The position numbers were made by a program, and so were the translations under genes. Of a DNA stretch of 64,000 nucleotides, positions 1 through 13,308 are shown piece after piece. Under the pieces are notes generated by a model. That model worked only from the letters and a program-made list of their open reading frames with translations. It did not search any database and was not told the origin of the DNA. Source of the stretch: Liolophura sinensis (Eukaryota > Mollusca > Polyplacophora > Chitonida > Chitonidae); NCBI RefSeq assembly GCF_032854445.1, contig NW_027017989.1, positions 1-64,000 on the forward strand, given 5' to 3'. Each line of letters opens with the position of its first letter. The first letter of the stretch is position 1.

Positions 1-98
1 TATGTAGATAAAGACATTGAGTTTGTCTTCGACTTAGAAGTAAGACATTTGCTGGGTGAGTTAAATGGGCTTGGCCCAAAGATTTGACGTCGTCTGGG

Positions 99-1745
99 CT
101 ACCGAAGGGCACATAACTTATAATGAAAAGTTGAATATAGTAATGACCAGTCGCGATTGTACATAGTTAATGTAGCCGATTTCAATAAGCAAAAAGACCA
201 GGCAAAGACACAAAAGTGGAAAAACTGTTCCAATGCTGCTGGAAAGAGGCTAATCCGACGTATTTTGTGACGAGAAATCGAATGTGCAAACCGCGTTGCT
301 CTCCGACCAATACTTTTGGCTGTAGCCACAAATGAATAATCAATGATGTCAAGATCACGTGCCAGCAACGGCTCTTACTCCATGGAAACCAAGGAAATTT
401 GCAATTTTTCAACAGCTGGAGATGCCTGACCCAATTGCGCATCCTTTGGCACCTTATTGATGTGGGTCAGTGTTCAATTGTACTTTTTACAGCGGATTGT
501 ATCAAGTACCATTTGTTTTTTTTGATATACAAATGGTGTGGTTTTTCTACATGTAGATAAAGACATTGAGTTTTTCTTCGACTTAGAAGTAAGACATTTG
601 CTGGGTGAGTTAAATGGGCTTGGCCCAAAGATTTGACGTCGTCTGGGCTACCGAAGGGCACATAACTTATAATGAAAAGTTGAATATAGTAATGACCAGT
701 CGCGATTGTACATAGTTAATGTACCCGATTTCAATAAGCAAAAAGACCAGGCAAAAACACAAAAGTGGAAAAACTGTTCCAATGCTGCTGGTAAGAGGCT
801 AATCCGACGTATTTTGTGACGAGAAATCGAATGGTGCAAACCGCGTTGCTCTCCGACCAATACTTTTGGCTGTAGCCACAAATGAATAATCAATGATGTC
901 AAGATCACGTGCCCAGCAACGGCTCTTACTCCATGGAAACCAAGGAAATTTGCAATTTTTCAACAGCTGGAGATGCCTGGCCCAATTGCGCATCCTTTGG
1001 CACCTTATTGATGTGGGTCAGTGTTCAATTGTACTTTTTACAGCGGATTGTATTAAGTACCTTGTGTTTTTTTTATATACAAATGGTGTGGTTTTTCTAC
1101 ATGTAGATAAAGACATTGAGTTTGTCTTCGACTTAGAAGTAAGACATTTGCTGGGTGAGTTAAATGGCTTGGCCCAAAGATTTGACGTCGTCTGGGCTAC
1201 CGAAGGGCACATAACTTATAATGAAAAGTTGAATATAGTAATGACCAGTCGCGATTGTACATAGTTAATGTAGCCGATTTCAATTCGCAAAAAGACCAGG
1301 CAAAAATCCAAAAGTAGAAAAACTGTTCCAATGCTGCTGGTAAGAGGCTAATCCGACGTATTTTGTGACGAGAAATCGAATGGTGCAAACCGCGTTGCTC
1401 TCCAACCAATACTTTTGGCTGTAGCCACAAATGAATAATCAATGATGTCAAGATCACGTGCCCAGCAACGGCTCTTACTCCATGGAAACCAAGGAAATTT
1501 GCAATTTTTCAACAGCTGGAGATGCCTGGCCCAATTGCGCATCCTTTGGCACCTTATTGATGTGGGTCAGTGTTCAATTGTACTTTTTACAGCGGATTGT
1601 ATCAAGTACCTTTTGTTTTTTTATATACAAATGGTGTGGTTTTTCTACATGTAGATAAAGACATTGAGTTTGTCTTCGACTTAGAAGTAAGACATTTGCT
1701 GGGTGAGTTAAATGGGCTTGGCCCAAAGATTTGACGTCGTCTGGG
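99..1745 (+). repeat. Three-monomer block, left partner of 8353-10003
   Basis: The three monomers here carry, in order: AAAGACACAAAAG with CCTGACCC and CCATTTG; then GTACCCGAT with the rare TATTAAGTACC (1051); then the rare TCCAACCAAT. The same three markers appear in the same order 8,254-8,258 bp downstream. The first monomer also lacks a G (GAATGTGC, about 283) and a C (GTGCCAGC, about 360), which its partner retains. One G is missing from GGGCTTGGCCC near 1166. Confidence 0.85.
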
Positions 1746-2292
1746 CTACTGAAGGGCACATAACTTATAATGAAAAGTTGAATATAGTAATGACCAGTCG
1801 CGATTGTACATAGTTAATGTAGCCGATTTCAATTCGCAAAAAGACCAGGCAAAAATCCAAAAGTAGAAAAACTGTTCCAATGCTGCTGGTAAGAGGCTAA
1901 TCCGACGTATTTTGTGACGAGAAATCGAATGGTGCAAACCGCGTTGCTCTCCGACCAATACTTTTGGCTGTAGCCACAAATGAATAATCAATGATGTCAA
2001 GATCACGTGCCCAGCAACGGCTCTTACTCCATGGAAACCAAGGAAATTTGCAATTTTTCAACAGCTGGAGATGCCTGGCCCAATTGCGCATCCTTTGGCA
2101 CCTTATTGATGTGGGTCAGTGTTCAATTGTACTTTTTACAGCGGATTGTATCAAGTATCTTGTGTTTTTTTTATATACAAATGGTGTGGTTTTTCTACAT
2201 GTAGATAAAGACATTGAGTTTGTCTTCGACTTAGAAGTAAGACATTTGCTGGTGAGTTAAATGGGCTTGCCCAAAGATTTGACGTCGTCTGG
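1746..2292 (+). repeat. Satellite monomer of 547 bp with several single-base losses
   Basis: This monomer begins with the variant TACTGAAGG and has the left-domain marker TATCTTGTG (2156). It loses single bases at CTGGTGAG (about 2252), CTTGCCC (about 2270) and CTGGCTACC (about 2292). All are within runs of identical bases, which is the usual profile of long-read consensus error, though real indels are possible. Confidence 0.8.
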
Positions 2293-4495
2293 CTACCGAA
2301 GGGCACATAACTTATAATGAAAAGTTGAATATAGTAATGACCAGTCGCGATTGTACATAGTTAATGTAGCCGATTTCAATAAGCAAAAAGACCAGGCAAA
2401 AACACAAAAGTGGAAAAACTGTTCCAATGCTGCTGGTAAGAGGCTAATCCGACGTATTTTGTGACGAGAAATCGAATGGTGCAAACCGCGTTGCTCTCCG
2501 ACCAATACTTTTGGCTGTAGCCACAAATGAATAATCAATGATGTCAAGATCACGTGCCCAGCAACGGCTCTTACTCCATGGAAACCAAGGAAATTTGCAA
2601 TTTTTCAACAGTCTGGAGATGCCTGGCCCAATTGCGCATCCTTTGCACCTTATTGATGTGGGTCAGTGTTCAATTGTACTTTTTACAGCGGATTGTATCA
2701 AGTACCTTGTGTTTTTTTTATATACAAATGGTGTGGTTTTTCTACATGTAGATAAAGACATTGAGTTTGTCTTCGACTTAGAAGTAAGACATTTGCTGGG
2801 TGAGTTAAATGGGCTTGGCCCAAAGATTTGACGTCGTCTGGGCTACCGAAGGGCACATAACTTATAATGAAAAGTTGAATATAGTAATGACCAGTCGCGA
2901 TTGTACATAGTTAATGTAGCCGATTTCAATTCGCAAAAAGAACAGGCAAAAATCCAAAAGTAGAAAAACTGTTCCAATGCTGCTGGTAAGAGGCTAATCC
3001 GACGTATTTTGTGACGAGAAATCGAATGGTGCAAACCGCGTTGCTCTCCGACCAATACTTTTGGCTGTAGCCACAAATGAATAATCAATGATGTCAAGAT
3101 CACGTGCCCAGCAACGGCTCTTACTCCATGGAAACCAAGGAAATTTGCAATTTTTCAACAGCTGGAGATGCCTGGCCCAATTGCGCATCCTTTGGCACCT
3201 TTTTGATGTGGGTCAGTGTTCAATTGTACTTTTTACAGCGGATTGTATCAAGTACCTTTTGTTTTTTTTTGATATACAAATGGTGTGGTTTTTCTACATG
3301 TAGATAAAGACATTGAGTTTGTCTTCGACTTAGAAGTAAGACATTTGCTGGGTGAGTTAAATGGGCTTGGCCCAAAGATTTGACGTCGTCTGGGCTACCG
3401 AAGGGCACATAACTTATAATGAAAAGTTGAATATAGTAATGACCAGTCGCGATTGTACATAGTTAATGTAGCCGATTTCAATTCGCAAAAAGACCAGGCA
3501 AAAACACAAAAGTAGAAAAACTGTTCCAATGCTGCTGGTAAGAGGCTAATCCGACGTATTTTGTGACGAGAAATCGAATGGTGCAAACCGCGTTGCTCTC
3601 CGACCAATACTTTTGGCTGTAGCCACAAATGAATAATCAATGATGTCAAGATCACGTGCCCAGCAACGGCTCTTACTCCATGGAAACCAAGGAAATTTGC
3701 AATTTTTCAACAGCTGGAGATGCCTGGGCCCAATTGCGCATCCTTTGGCACCTTATTGATGTGGGTCAGTGTTCAATTGTACTTTTTACAGCGGATTGTA
3801 TCAAGTACCTTGTGTTTTTTTATATACAAATGGTGTGGTTTTTCTACATGTAGATAAAGACATTGAGTTTGTCTTCGACTTAGAAGTAAGACATTTGCTG
3901 GGTGAGTTAAATGGGCTTGGCCCAAAGATTTGACGTCGTCTGGGCTACCGAAGGGCACATAACTTATAATGAAAAGTTGAATATAGTAATGACCAGTCGC
4001 GATTGTACATAGTTAATGTAGCCGATTTCAATTCGCAAAAAGAACAGGCAAAAATCCAAAAGTAGAAAAACTGTTCCAATGCTGCTGGTAAGAGGCTAAT
4101 CCGACGTATTTTGTGACGAGAAATCGAATGGTGCAAACCGCGTTGCTCTCCGACCAATACTTTTGGCTGTAGCCACAAATGAATAATCAATGATGTCAAG
4201 ATCACGTGCCCAGCAACGGCTCTTACTCCATGGAAACCAAGGAAATTTGCAATTTTTCAACAGCTGGAGATGCCTGACCCAATTGCGCATCCTTTGGCAC
4301 CTTATTGATGTGGGTCAGTGTTCAATTGTACTTTTTACAGCGGATTGTATCAAGTACCATTTGTTTTTTTTGATATACAAATGGTGTGGTTTTTCTACAT
4401 GTAGATAAAGACATTGAGTTTTTCTTCGACTTAGAAGTAAGACATTTGCTGGGTGAGTTAAATGGGTTTGGCCCAAAGATTTGACGTCGTCTGGG
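2293..4495 (+). repeat. Four-monomer block, left partner of 11105-13308
   Basis: The monomer types in order are AAGC/ACA, TCGC/AAC/ATC, TCGC/ACA with the rare CCTGGGCCC (3724), and TCGC/AAC/ATC with CCTGACCC and GGGTTTGGCCC (4465). The same order and the same rare variants recur at a shift of 8,812 bp; for example TGCCTGGGCC is at 3721 and 12533. The first monomer has an inserted T (ACAGTCTGG, 2612) and a lost G (CTTTGCACC, about 2646) that its partner lacks. Confidence 0.88.
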
Positions 4496-7400
4496 CTACC
4501 GAAGGGCACATAACTTATAATGAAAAGTTGAATATAGTAATGACCAGTCGCGATTGTACATAGTTAATGTAGCCGATTTCAATTCGCAAAAAGACCAGGC
4601 AAAAATCCAAAAGTGGAAAAACTGTTCCAATGCTGCTGGTAAGAGGCTAATCCGACGTATTTTGTGACGAGAAATCGAATGGTGCAAACCGCGTTGCTCT
4701 CCGACCAATACTTTTGGCTGTAGCCACAAATGAATAATCAATGATGTCAAGATCACGTGCCCAGCAACGGCTCTTACTCCATGGAAACCAAGGAAATTTG
4801 CAATTTTTCAACAGCTGGAGATGCCTGGCCCAATTGCGCATCCTTTGGCACCTTATTGATGTGGGTCAGTGTTCAATTGTACTTTTTACAGCGGATTGTA
4901 TCAAGTATCTTGTGTTTTTTTTATATACAAATGGTGTGGTTTTTCTACATGTAGATAAAGACATTGAGTTTGTCTTCGACTTAGAAGTAAGACATTTGCT
5001 GGGTGAGTTAAATGGGCTTGGCCCAAAGATTTGACGTCGTCTGGGCTACCGAAGGGCACATAACTTATAATGAAAAGTTGAATATAGTAATGACCAGTCG
5101 CGATTGTACATAGTTAATGTAGCCGATTTCAATAAGCAAAAAGACCAGGCAAAAACACAAAAGTGGAAAAACTGTTCCAATGCTGCTGGTAAGAGGCTAA
5201 TCCGACGTATTTTGTGACGAGAAATCGAATGGTGCAAACCGCGTTGCTCTCCGACCAATACTTTTGGCTGTAGCCACAAATGAATAATCAATGATGTCAA
5301 GATCACGTGCCCAGCAACGGCTCTTACTCCATGGAAACCAAGGAAATTTGCAATTTTTCAACAGCTGGAGATGCCTGGCCCAATTGCGCATCCTTTGGCA
5401 CCTTATTGATGTGGGTCAGTGTTCAATTGTACTTTTTACAGCGGATTGTATCAAGTACCTTTTGTTTTTTTTTGATATACAAATGGTGTGGTTTTTCTAC
5501 ATGTAGATAAAGACATTGAGTTTGTCTTCGACTTAGAAGTAAGACATTTGCTGGGTGAGTTAAATGGGCTTGGCCCAAAGATTTGACGTCGTCTGGGCTA
5601 CCGAAGGGCACATAACTTATAATGAAAAGTTGAATATAGTAATGACCAGTCGCGATTGTACATAGTTAATGTAGCCGATTTCAATTCGCAAAAAGAACAG
5701 GCAAAAATCCAAAAGTAGAAAAACTGTTCCAATGCTGCTGGTAAGAGGCTAATCCGACGTATTTTGTGACGAGAAATCGAATGGTGCAAACCGCGTTGCT
5801 CTCCGACCAATACTTTTGGCTGTAGCCACAAATGAATAATCAATGATGTCAAGATCACGTGCCCAGCAACGGCTCTTACTCCATGGAAACCAAGGAAATT
5901 TGCAATTTTTCAACAGCTGGAGATGCCTGACCCAATTGCGCATCCTTTGGCACCTTATTGATGTGGGTCAGTGTTCAATTGTACTTTTTACAGCGGATTG
6001 TATCAAGTACCATTTGTTTTTTTTGATATACAAATGGTGTGGTTTTTCTACATGTAGATAAAGACATTGAGTTTTTCTTCGACTTAGAAGTAAGACATTT
6101 GCTGGGTGAGTTAAATGGGCTTGGCCCAAAGATTTGACGTCGTCTGGGCTACCGAAGGGCACATAACTTATAATGAAAAGTTGAATATAGTAATGACCAG
6201 TCGCGATTGTACATAGTTAATGTACCCGATTTCAATTCGCAAAAAGACCAGGCAAAAACACAAAAGTGGAAAAACTGTTCCAATGCTGCTGGTAAGAGGC
6301 TAATCCGACGTATTTTGTGACGAGAAATCGAATGGTGCAAACCGCGTTGCTCTCCGACCAATACTTTTGGCTGTAGCCACAAATGAATAATCAATGATGT
6401 CAAGATCACGTGCCCAGCAACGGCTCTTACTCCATGGAAACCAAGGAAATTTGCAATTTTTCAACAGCTGGAGATGCCTGGCCCAATTGCGCATCCTTTG
6501 GCACCTTATTGATGTGGGTCAGTGTTCAATTGTACTTTTTACAGCGGATTGTATCAAGTACCTTTTGTTTTTTTTATATACAAATGGTGTGGTTTTTCTA
6601 CATGTAGATAAAGACATTGAGTTTGTCTTCGACTTAGAAGTAAGACATTTGCTGGGTGAGTTAAATGGGCTTGGCCCAAAGATTTGACGTCGTCTGGGCT
6701 ACCGAAGGGCACATAACTTATAATGAAAAGTTGAATATAGTAATGACCAGTCGCGATTGTACATAGTTAATGTAGCCGATTTCAATTCGCAAAAAGACCA
6801 GGCAAAAATCCAAAAGTAGAAAAACTGTTCCAATGCTGCTGGTAAGAGGCTAATCCGACGTATTTTGTGACGAGAAATCGAATGGTGCAAACCGCGTTGC
6901 TCTCCAACCAATACTTTTGGCTGTAGCCACAAATGAATAATCAATGATGTCAAGATCACGTGCCCAGCAACGGCTCTTACTCCATGGAAACCAAGGAAAT
7001 TTGCAATTTTTCAACAGCTGGAGATGCCTGGCCCAATTGCGCATCTTTTGGCACCTTATTGATGTGGGTCAGTGTTCAATTGTACTTTTTACAGCGGATT
7101 GTATCAACTACCTTTTGTTTTTTTTTGATATACAAATGGTGTGGTTTTTCTACATGTAGATAAAGACATTGAGTTTGTCTTCGACTTAGAAGTAAGACAT
7201 TTGCTGGGTGAGTTAAATGGGCTTGGCCCAAAGATTTGACGTCGTCTGGGCTACCGAAGGGCACATAACTTATAATGAAAAGTTGAATATAGTAATGACC
7301 AGTCGCGATTGTACATAGTTAATGTAGCCGATTTCAATAAGCAAAAAGACCAGGCAAAAACACAAAAGTGGAAAAACTGTTCCAATGCTGCTGGAAAGAG

Positions 7401-8352
7401 GCTAATCCGACGTATTTTGTGACGAGAAATCGAATGGTGCAAACCGCGTTGCTCTCCGACCAATACTTTTGGCTGTAGCCACAAATGAATAATCAATGAT
7501 GTCAAGATCACGTGCCCAGCAACGGCTCTTACTCCATGGAAACCAAGGAAATTTGCAATTTTTCAACAGCTGGAGATGCCTGGCCCAATTGCGCATCCTT
7601 TGGCACCTTTTTGATGTGGGTCAGTGTTCAATTGTACTTTTTATAGCGGATTGTATCAAGTACCTTGTGTTTTTTTTATATACAAATGGTGTGGTTTTTC
7701 TACATGTAGATAAAGACATTGAGTTTGTCTTCGACTTAGAAGTAAGACATTTGCTGGGTGAGTTAAATGGGCTTGGCCCAAAGATTTGACGTCGTCTGGG
7801 CTACCGAAGGGCACATAACTTATAATGAAAAGTTGAATATAGTAATGACCAGTCGCGATTGTACATAGTTAATGTACCCGATTTCAATAAGCAAAAAGAC
7901 CAGGCAAAAATCCAAAAGTGGGAAAACTGTTCCAATGCTGCTGGAAAGAGCCTAATCCGACGTATTTTGTGACGAGAAATCGAATGGTGCAAACCGCGTT
8001 GCTCTCCGACCAATACTTTTGGCTGTAGCCACAAATGAATAATCAATGATGTCAAGATCACGTGCCCAGCAACGGCTCTTACTCCATGGAAACCAAGGAA
8101 ATTTGCAATTTTTCAACAGCTGGAGATGCCTGGCCCAATTGCGCATCTTTTGGCACCTTATTGATGTGGGTCAGTGTTCAATTGTACTTTTTACAGCGGA
8201 TTGTATCAAGTACCTTTTGTTTTTTTTTGATATACAAATGGTGTGGTTTTTCTACATGTAGATAAAGACATTGAGTTTGTCTTCGACTTAGAAGTAAGAC
8301 ATTTGCTGGGTGAGTTAAATGGGCTTGGCCCAAAGATTTGACGTCGTCTGGG
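4496..8352 (+). repeat. Seven monomers without a clear higher-order period
   Basis: The first monomer carries TATCTTGTG, a left-domain marker. The rest are a mixture: TCGC and AAGC forms alternate irregularly, one has TCCAACCAAT (6906) with CATCTTTTGG, and the last has an isolated GGGAAAACTG (7920). CATCTTTTGG recurs two monomers apart (about 7042 and 8144). No unit of two to six monomers repeats cleanly here, so I describe it as an irregular mosaic of left-domain types. There are no genes or other elements in it. Confidence 0.75.
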
Positions 8353-10003
8353 CTACCGAAGGGCACATAACTTATAATGAAAAGTTGAATATAGTAATGA
8401 CCAGTCGCGATTGTACATAGTTAATGTAGCCGATTTCAAAAAGCAAAAAGACCAGGCAAAGACACAAAAGTGGAAAAACTGTTCCAATGCTGCTGGAAAG
8501 AGGCTAATCCGACGTATTTTGTGACGAGAAATCGAATGGTGCAAACCGCGTTGCTCTCCGACCAATACTTTTGGCTGTAGCCACAAATGAATAATCAATG
8601 ATGTCAAGATCACGTGCCCAGCAACGGCTCTTACTCCATGGAAACCAAGGAAATTTGCAATTTTTCAACAGCTGGAGATGCCTGACCCAATTGCGCATCC
8701 TTTGGCACCTTATTGATGTGGGTCAGTGTTCAATTGTACTTTTTACAGCGGATTGTATCAAGTACCATTTGTTTTTTTTGATATACAAATGGTGTGGTTT
8801 TTCTACATGTAGATAAAGACATTGAGTTTTTCTTCGACTTAGAAGTAAGAAATTTGCTGGGTGAGTTAAATGGGCTTGGCCCAAAGATTTGACGTCGTCT
8901 GGGCTACCGAAGGGCACATAACTTATAATGAAAAGTTGAATATAGTAATGACCAGTCGCGATTGTACATAGTTAATGTACCCGATTTCAATAAGCAAAAA
9001 GACCAGGCAAAAACACAAAAGTGGAAAAACTGTTCCAATGCTGCTGGTAAGAGGCTAATCCGACGTATTTTGTGACGAGAAATCGAATGGTGCAAACCGC
9101 GTTGCTCTCCGACCAATACTTTTGGCTGTAGCCACAAATGAATAATCAATGATGTCAAGATCACGTGCCCAGCAACGGCTCTTACTCCATGGAAACCAAG
9201 GAAATTTGCAATTTTTCAACAGCTGGAGATGCCTGGCCCAATTGCGCATCCTTTGGCACCTTATTGATGTGGGTCAGTGTTCAATTGTACTTTTTACAGC
9301 GGATTGTATTAAGTACCTTGTGTTTTTTTTTATATACAAATGGTGTGGTTTTTCTACATGTAGATAAAGACATTGAGTTTGTCTTCGACTTAGAAGTAAG
9401 ACATTTGCTGGGTGAGTTAAATGGGCTTGGCCCAAAGATTTGACGTCGTCTGGGCTACCGAAGGGCACATAACTTATAATGAAAAGTTGAATATAGTAAT
9501 GACCAGTCGCGATTGTACATAGTTAATGTAGCCGATTTCAATTCGCAAAAAGACCAGGCAAAAATCCAAAAGTAGAAAAACTGTTCCAATGCTGCTGGTA
9601 AGAGGCTAATCCGACGTATTTTGTGACGAGAAATCGAATGGTGCAAACCGCGTTGCTCTCCAACCAATACTTTTGGCTGTAGCCACAAATGAATAATCAA
9701 TGATGTCAAGATCACGTGCCCAGCAACGGCTCTTACTCCATGGAAACCAAGGAAATTTGCAATTTTTCAACAGCTGGAGATGCCTGGCCCAATTGCGCAT
9801 CCTTTGGCACCTTATTGATGTGGGTCAGTGTTCAATTGTACTTTTTACAGCGGATTGTATCAAGTACCTTTTGTTTTTTTATATACAAATGGTGTGGTTT
9901 TTCTACGTGTAGATAAAGACATTGAGTTTGTCTTCGACTTAGAAGTAAGACATTTGCTGGGTGAGTTAAATGGGCTTGGCCCAAAGATTTGACGTCGTCT
10001 GGG
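8353..10003 (+). repeat. Three-monomer block, right partner of 99-1745
   Basis: It shares AAAGACACAAAAG/CCTGACCC/CCATTTG, then GTACCCGAT with TATTAAGTACC (9307), then TCCAACCAAT (9659) in the same order as the first 1.7 kb of the window. Private changes include TTCAAAAAGC (8436), AGAAATTTG (8849) and CTACGTGTAG (9904), the last of which breaks the junction palindrome. Confidence 0.85.
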
Positions 10004-11104
10004 CTACCGAAGGGCACATAACTTATAATGAAAAGTTGAATATAGTAATGACCAGTCGCGATTGTACATAGTTAATGTAGCCGATTTCAATTCGCAAAAA
10101 GAACAGGCAAAAATCCAAAAGTAGAAAAACTGTTCCAATGCTGCTGGTAAGAGGCTAATCCGACGTATTTTGTGACGAGAAATCGAATGGTGCAAACCGC
10201 GTTGCTCTCCGACCAATACTTTTGGCTGTAGCCACAAATGAATAATCAATGATGTCAAGATCACGTGCCCAGCAACGGCTCTTACTCCATGGAAACCAAG
10301 GAAATTTGCAATTTTTCAACAGCTGGAGATGCCTGACCCAATTGCGCATCCTTTGGCACCTTATTAATGTGGGTCAGTGTTCAATTGTACTTTTTACAGC
10401 GGATTGTATCAAGTACCATTTGTTTTTTTTGATATACAAATGGTGTGGTTTTTCTACATGTAGATAAGAACATTGAGTTTTTCTTCGACCTAGAAGTAAG
10501 ACATTTGCTGGGTGAGTTAAATGGGTTTGGCCCAAAGATTTGACGTCGTCTGGGCTACCGAAGGGCACATAACTTATAATGAAAAGTTGAATATAGTAAT
10601 GACCAGTCGCGATTGTACATAGTTAATGTAGCCGATTTCAATTCGCAAAAAGACCAGGCAAAAATCCAAAAGTGGAAAAACTGTTCCAATGCTGCTGGTA
10701 AGAGGCTAATCCCACGTATTTTGTGACGAGAAATCGAATGGTGCAAACCGCGTTGCTCTCCGACCAATACTTTTGGCTGTAGCCACAAATGAATAATCAA
10801 TGATGTCAAGATCACGTGCCCAGCAACGGCTCTTACTCCATGGAAACCAAGGAAATTTGCAATTTTTCAACAGCTGGAGATGCCTGGCCCAATTGCGCAT
10901 CCTTTGGCACCTTATTGATGTGGGTCAGTGTTCAATTGTACTTTTTACAGCGGATTGTATCAAGTATCTTGTGTTTTTTTTATATACAAATGGTGTGGTT
11001 TTTCTACATGTAGATAAAGACATTGAGTTTGTCTTCGACTTAGAAGTAAGACATTTGCTGGGTGAGTTAAATGGGCTTGGCCCAAAGATTTGACGTCGTC
11101 TGGG
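10004..11104 (+). repeat. Two-monomer block matching 3945-5045
   Basis: The first monomer has AAC/ATC, CCTGACCC, CCATTTG and GGGTTTGGCCC (10524); the second has TATCTTGTG (10964). This pair matches 3945-5045 at a constant shift of 6,059 bp. Private changes such as TATTAATGTGG (10363) and ATCCCACGT (10710) show that it has diverged since the copying. Confidence 0.75.
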
Positions 11105-13308
11105 CTACCGAAGGGCACATAACTTATAATGAAAAGTTGAATATAGTAATGACCAGTCGCGATTGTACATAGTTAATGTAGCCGATTTCAATAAGCAAAA
11201 AGACCAGGCAAAAACACAAAAGTGGAAAAACTGTTCCAATGCTGCTGGTAAGAGGCTAATCCGACGTATTTTGTGACGAGAAATCGAATGGTGCAAACCG
11301 CGTTGCTCTCCGACCAATACTTTTGGCTGTAGCCACAAATGAATAATCAATGATGTCAAGATCACGTGCCCAGCAACGGCTCTTACTCCATGGAAACCAA
11401 GGAAATTTGCAATTTTTCAACAGCTGGAGATGCCTGGCCCAATTGCGCATCCTTTGGCACCTTATTGATGTGGGTCAGTGTTCAATTGTACTTTTTACAG
11501 CGGATTGTATCAAGTACCTTGTGTTTTTTTTATATACAAATGGTGTGGTATTTCTACATGTAGATAAAGACATTGAGTTTGTCTTCGACTTAGAAGTAAG
11601 ACATTTGCTGGGTGAGTTAAATGGGCTTGGCCCAAAGATTTGACGTCGTCTGGGCTACCGAAGGGCACATAACTTATAATGAAAAGTTGAATATAGTAAT
11701 GACCAGTCGCGATTGTACATAGTTAATGTAGCCGATTTCAATTCGCAAAAAGAACAGGCAAAAATCCAAAAGTAGAAAAACTGTTCCAATGCTGCTGGTA
11801 AGAGGCTAATCCGACGTATTTTGTGACGAGAAATCGAATGGTGCAAACCGCGTTGCTCTCCGACCAATACTTTTGGCTGTAGCCACAAATGAATAATCAA
11901 TGATGTCAAGATCACGTGCCCAGCAACGGCTCTTACTCCATGGAAACCAAGGAAATTTGCAATTTTTCAACAGCTGGAGATGCCTGGCCCAATTGCGCAT
12001 CCTTTGGCACCTTATTGATGTGGGTCAGTGTTCAATTGTACTTTTTACAGCGGATTGTATCAAGTACCTTTTGTTTTTTTTTGATATACAAATGGTGTGG
12101 TTTTTCTACATGTAGATAAAGACATTGAGTTTGTCTTCGACTTAGAAGTAAGACATTTGCTGGGTGAGTTAAATGGGCTTGGCCCAAAGATTTGACGTCG
12201 TCTGGGCTACCGAAGGGCACATAACTTATAATGAAAAGTTGAATATAGTAATGACCAGTCGCGATTGTACATAGTTAATGTAGCCGATTTCAATTCGCAA
12301 AAAGACCAGGCAAAAACACAAAAGTAGAAAAACTGTTCCAATGCTGCTGGTAAGAGGCTAATCCGACGTATTTTGTGACGAGAAATCGAATGGTGCAAAC
12401 CGCGTTGCTCTCCGACCAATACTTTTGGCTGTAGCCACAAATGAATAATCAATGATGTCAAGATCACGTGCCCAGCAACGGCTCTTACTCCATGGAAACC
12501 AAGGAAATTTGCAATTTTTCAACAGCTGGAGATGCCTGGGCCCAATTGCGCATCCTTTGGCACCTTATTGATGTGGGTCAGTGTTCAATTGTACTTTTTA
12601 CAGCGGATTGTATCAAGTACCTTGTGTTTTTTTTATATACAAATGGTGTGGTTTTTCTACATGTAGATAAAGACATTGAGTTTGTCTTCGACTTAGAAGT
12701 AAGACATTTGCTGGGTGAGTTAAATGGGCTTGGCCCAAAGATTTGACGTCGTCTGGGCTACCGAAGGGCACATAACTTATAATGAAAAGTTGAATATAGT
12801 AATGACCAGTCGCGATTGTACATAGTTAATGTAGCCGATTTCAATTCGCAAAAAGAACAGGCAAAAATCCAAAAGTAGAAAAACTGTTCCAATGCTGCTG
12901 GTAAGAGGCTAATCCGACGTATTTTGTGACGAGAAATCGAATGGTGCAAACCGCGTTGCTCTCCGACCAATACTTTTGGCTGTAGCCACAAATGAATAAT
13001 CAATGATGTCAAGATCACGTGCCCAGCAACGGCTCTTACTCCATGGAAACCAAGGAAATTTGCAATTTTTCAACAGCTGGAGATGCCTGACCCAATTGCG
13101 CATCCTTTGGCACCTTATTGATGTGGGTCAGTGTTCAATTGTACTTTTTACAGCGGATTGTATCAAGTACCATTTGTTTTTTTTGATATACAAATGGTGT
13201 GGTTTTTCTACATGTAGATAAAGACATTGAGTTTTTCTTCGACTTAGAAGTAAGACATTTGCTGGGTGAGTTAAATGGGTTTGGCCCAAAGATTTGACGT
13301 CGTCTGGG
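11105..13308 (+). repeat. Four-monomer block, right partner of 2293-4495
   Basis: The order of monomer types is identical to that at 2293-4495, including the rare CCTGGGCCC (12536) in the third monomer and GGGTTTGGCCC (13279) in the fourth. The constant 8,812-8,813 bp offset over four monomers indicates copying of a block of about 2.2 kb or more, or unequal exchange that duplicated a 16-monomer segment. Confidence 0.88.

Noticed and set aside
4741-5034. A 97-codon plus-strand open frame starting MMSRSRAQQR, found in many monomers, as a tandem gene family
   Set aside because: It is intact in only part of the monomers. Poly-T length and the optional G before ATATAC switch the C-terminal part to 60-72 codon versions, and a variant start or in-frame stops remove it elsewhere. 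It has no recognisable domain and overlaps equally open frames on the other strand.
5046-5306. An 86-codon minus-strand open frame starting MILTSLIIHL, repeated in most monomers
   Set aside because: It persists because few indels fall in that part of the monomer. Amino-acid changes track neutral monomer-type sites, a one-base A insertion shifts it to 80 codons in several copies (for example 13328, 15549, 24353), and no domain is recognisable.
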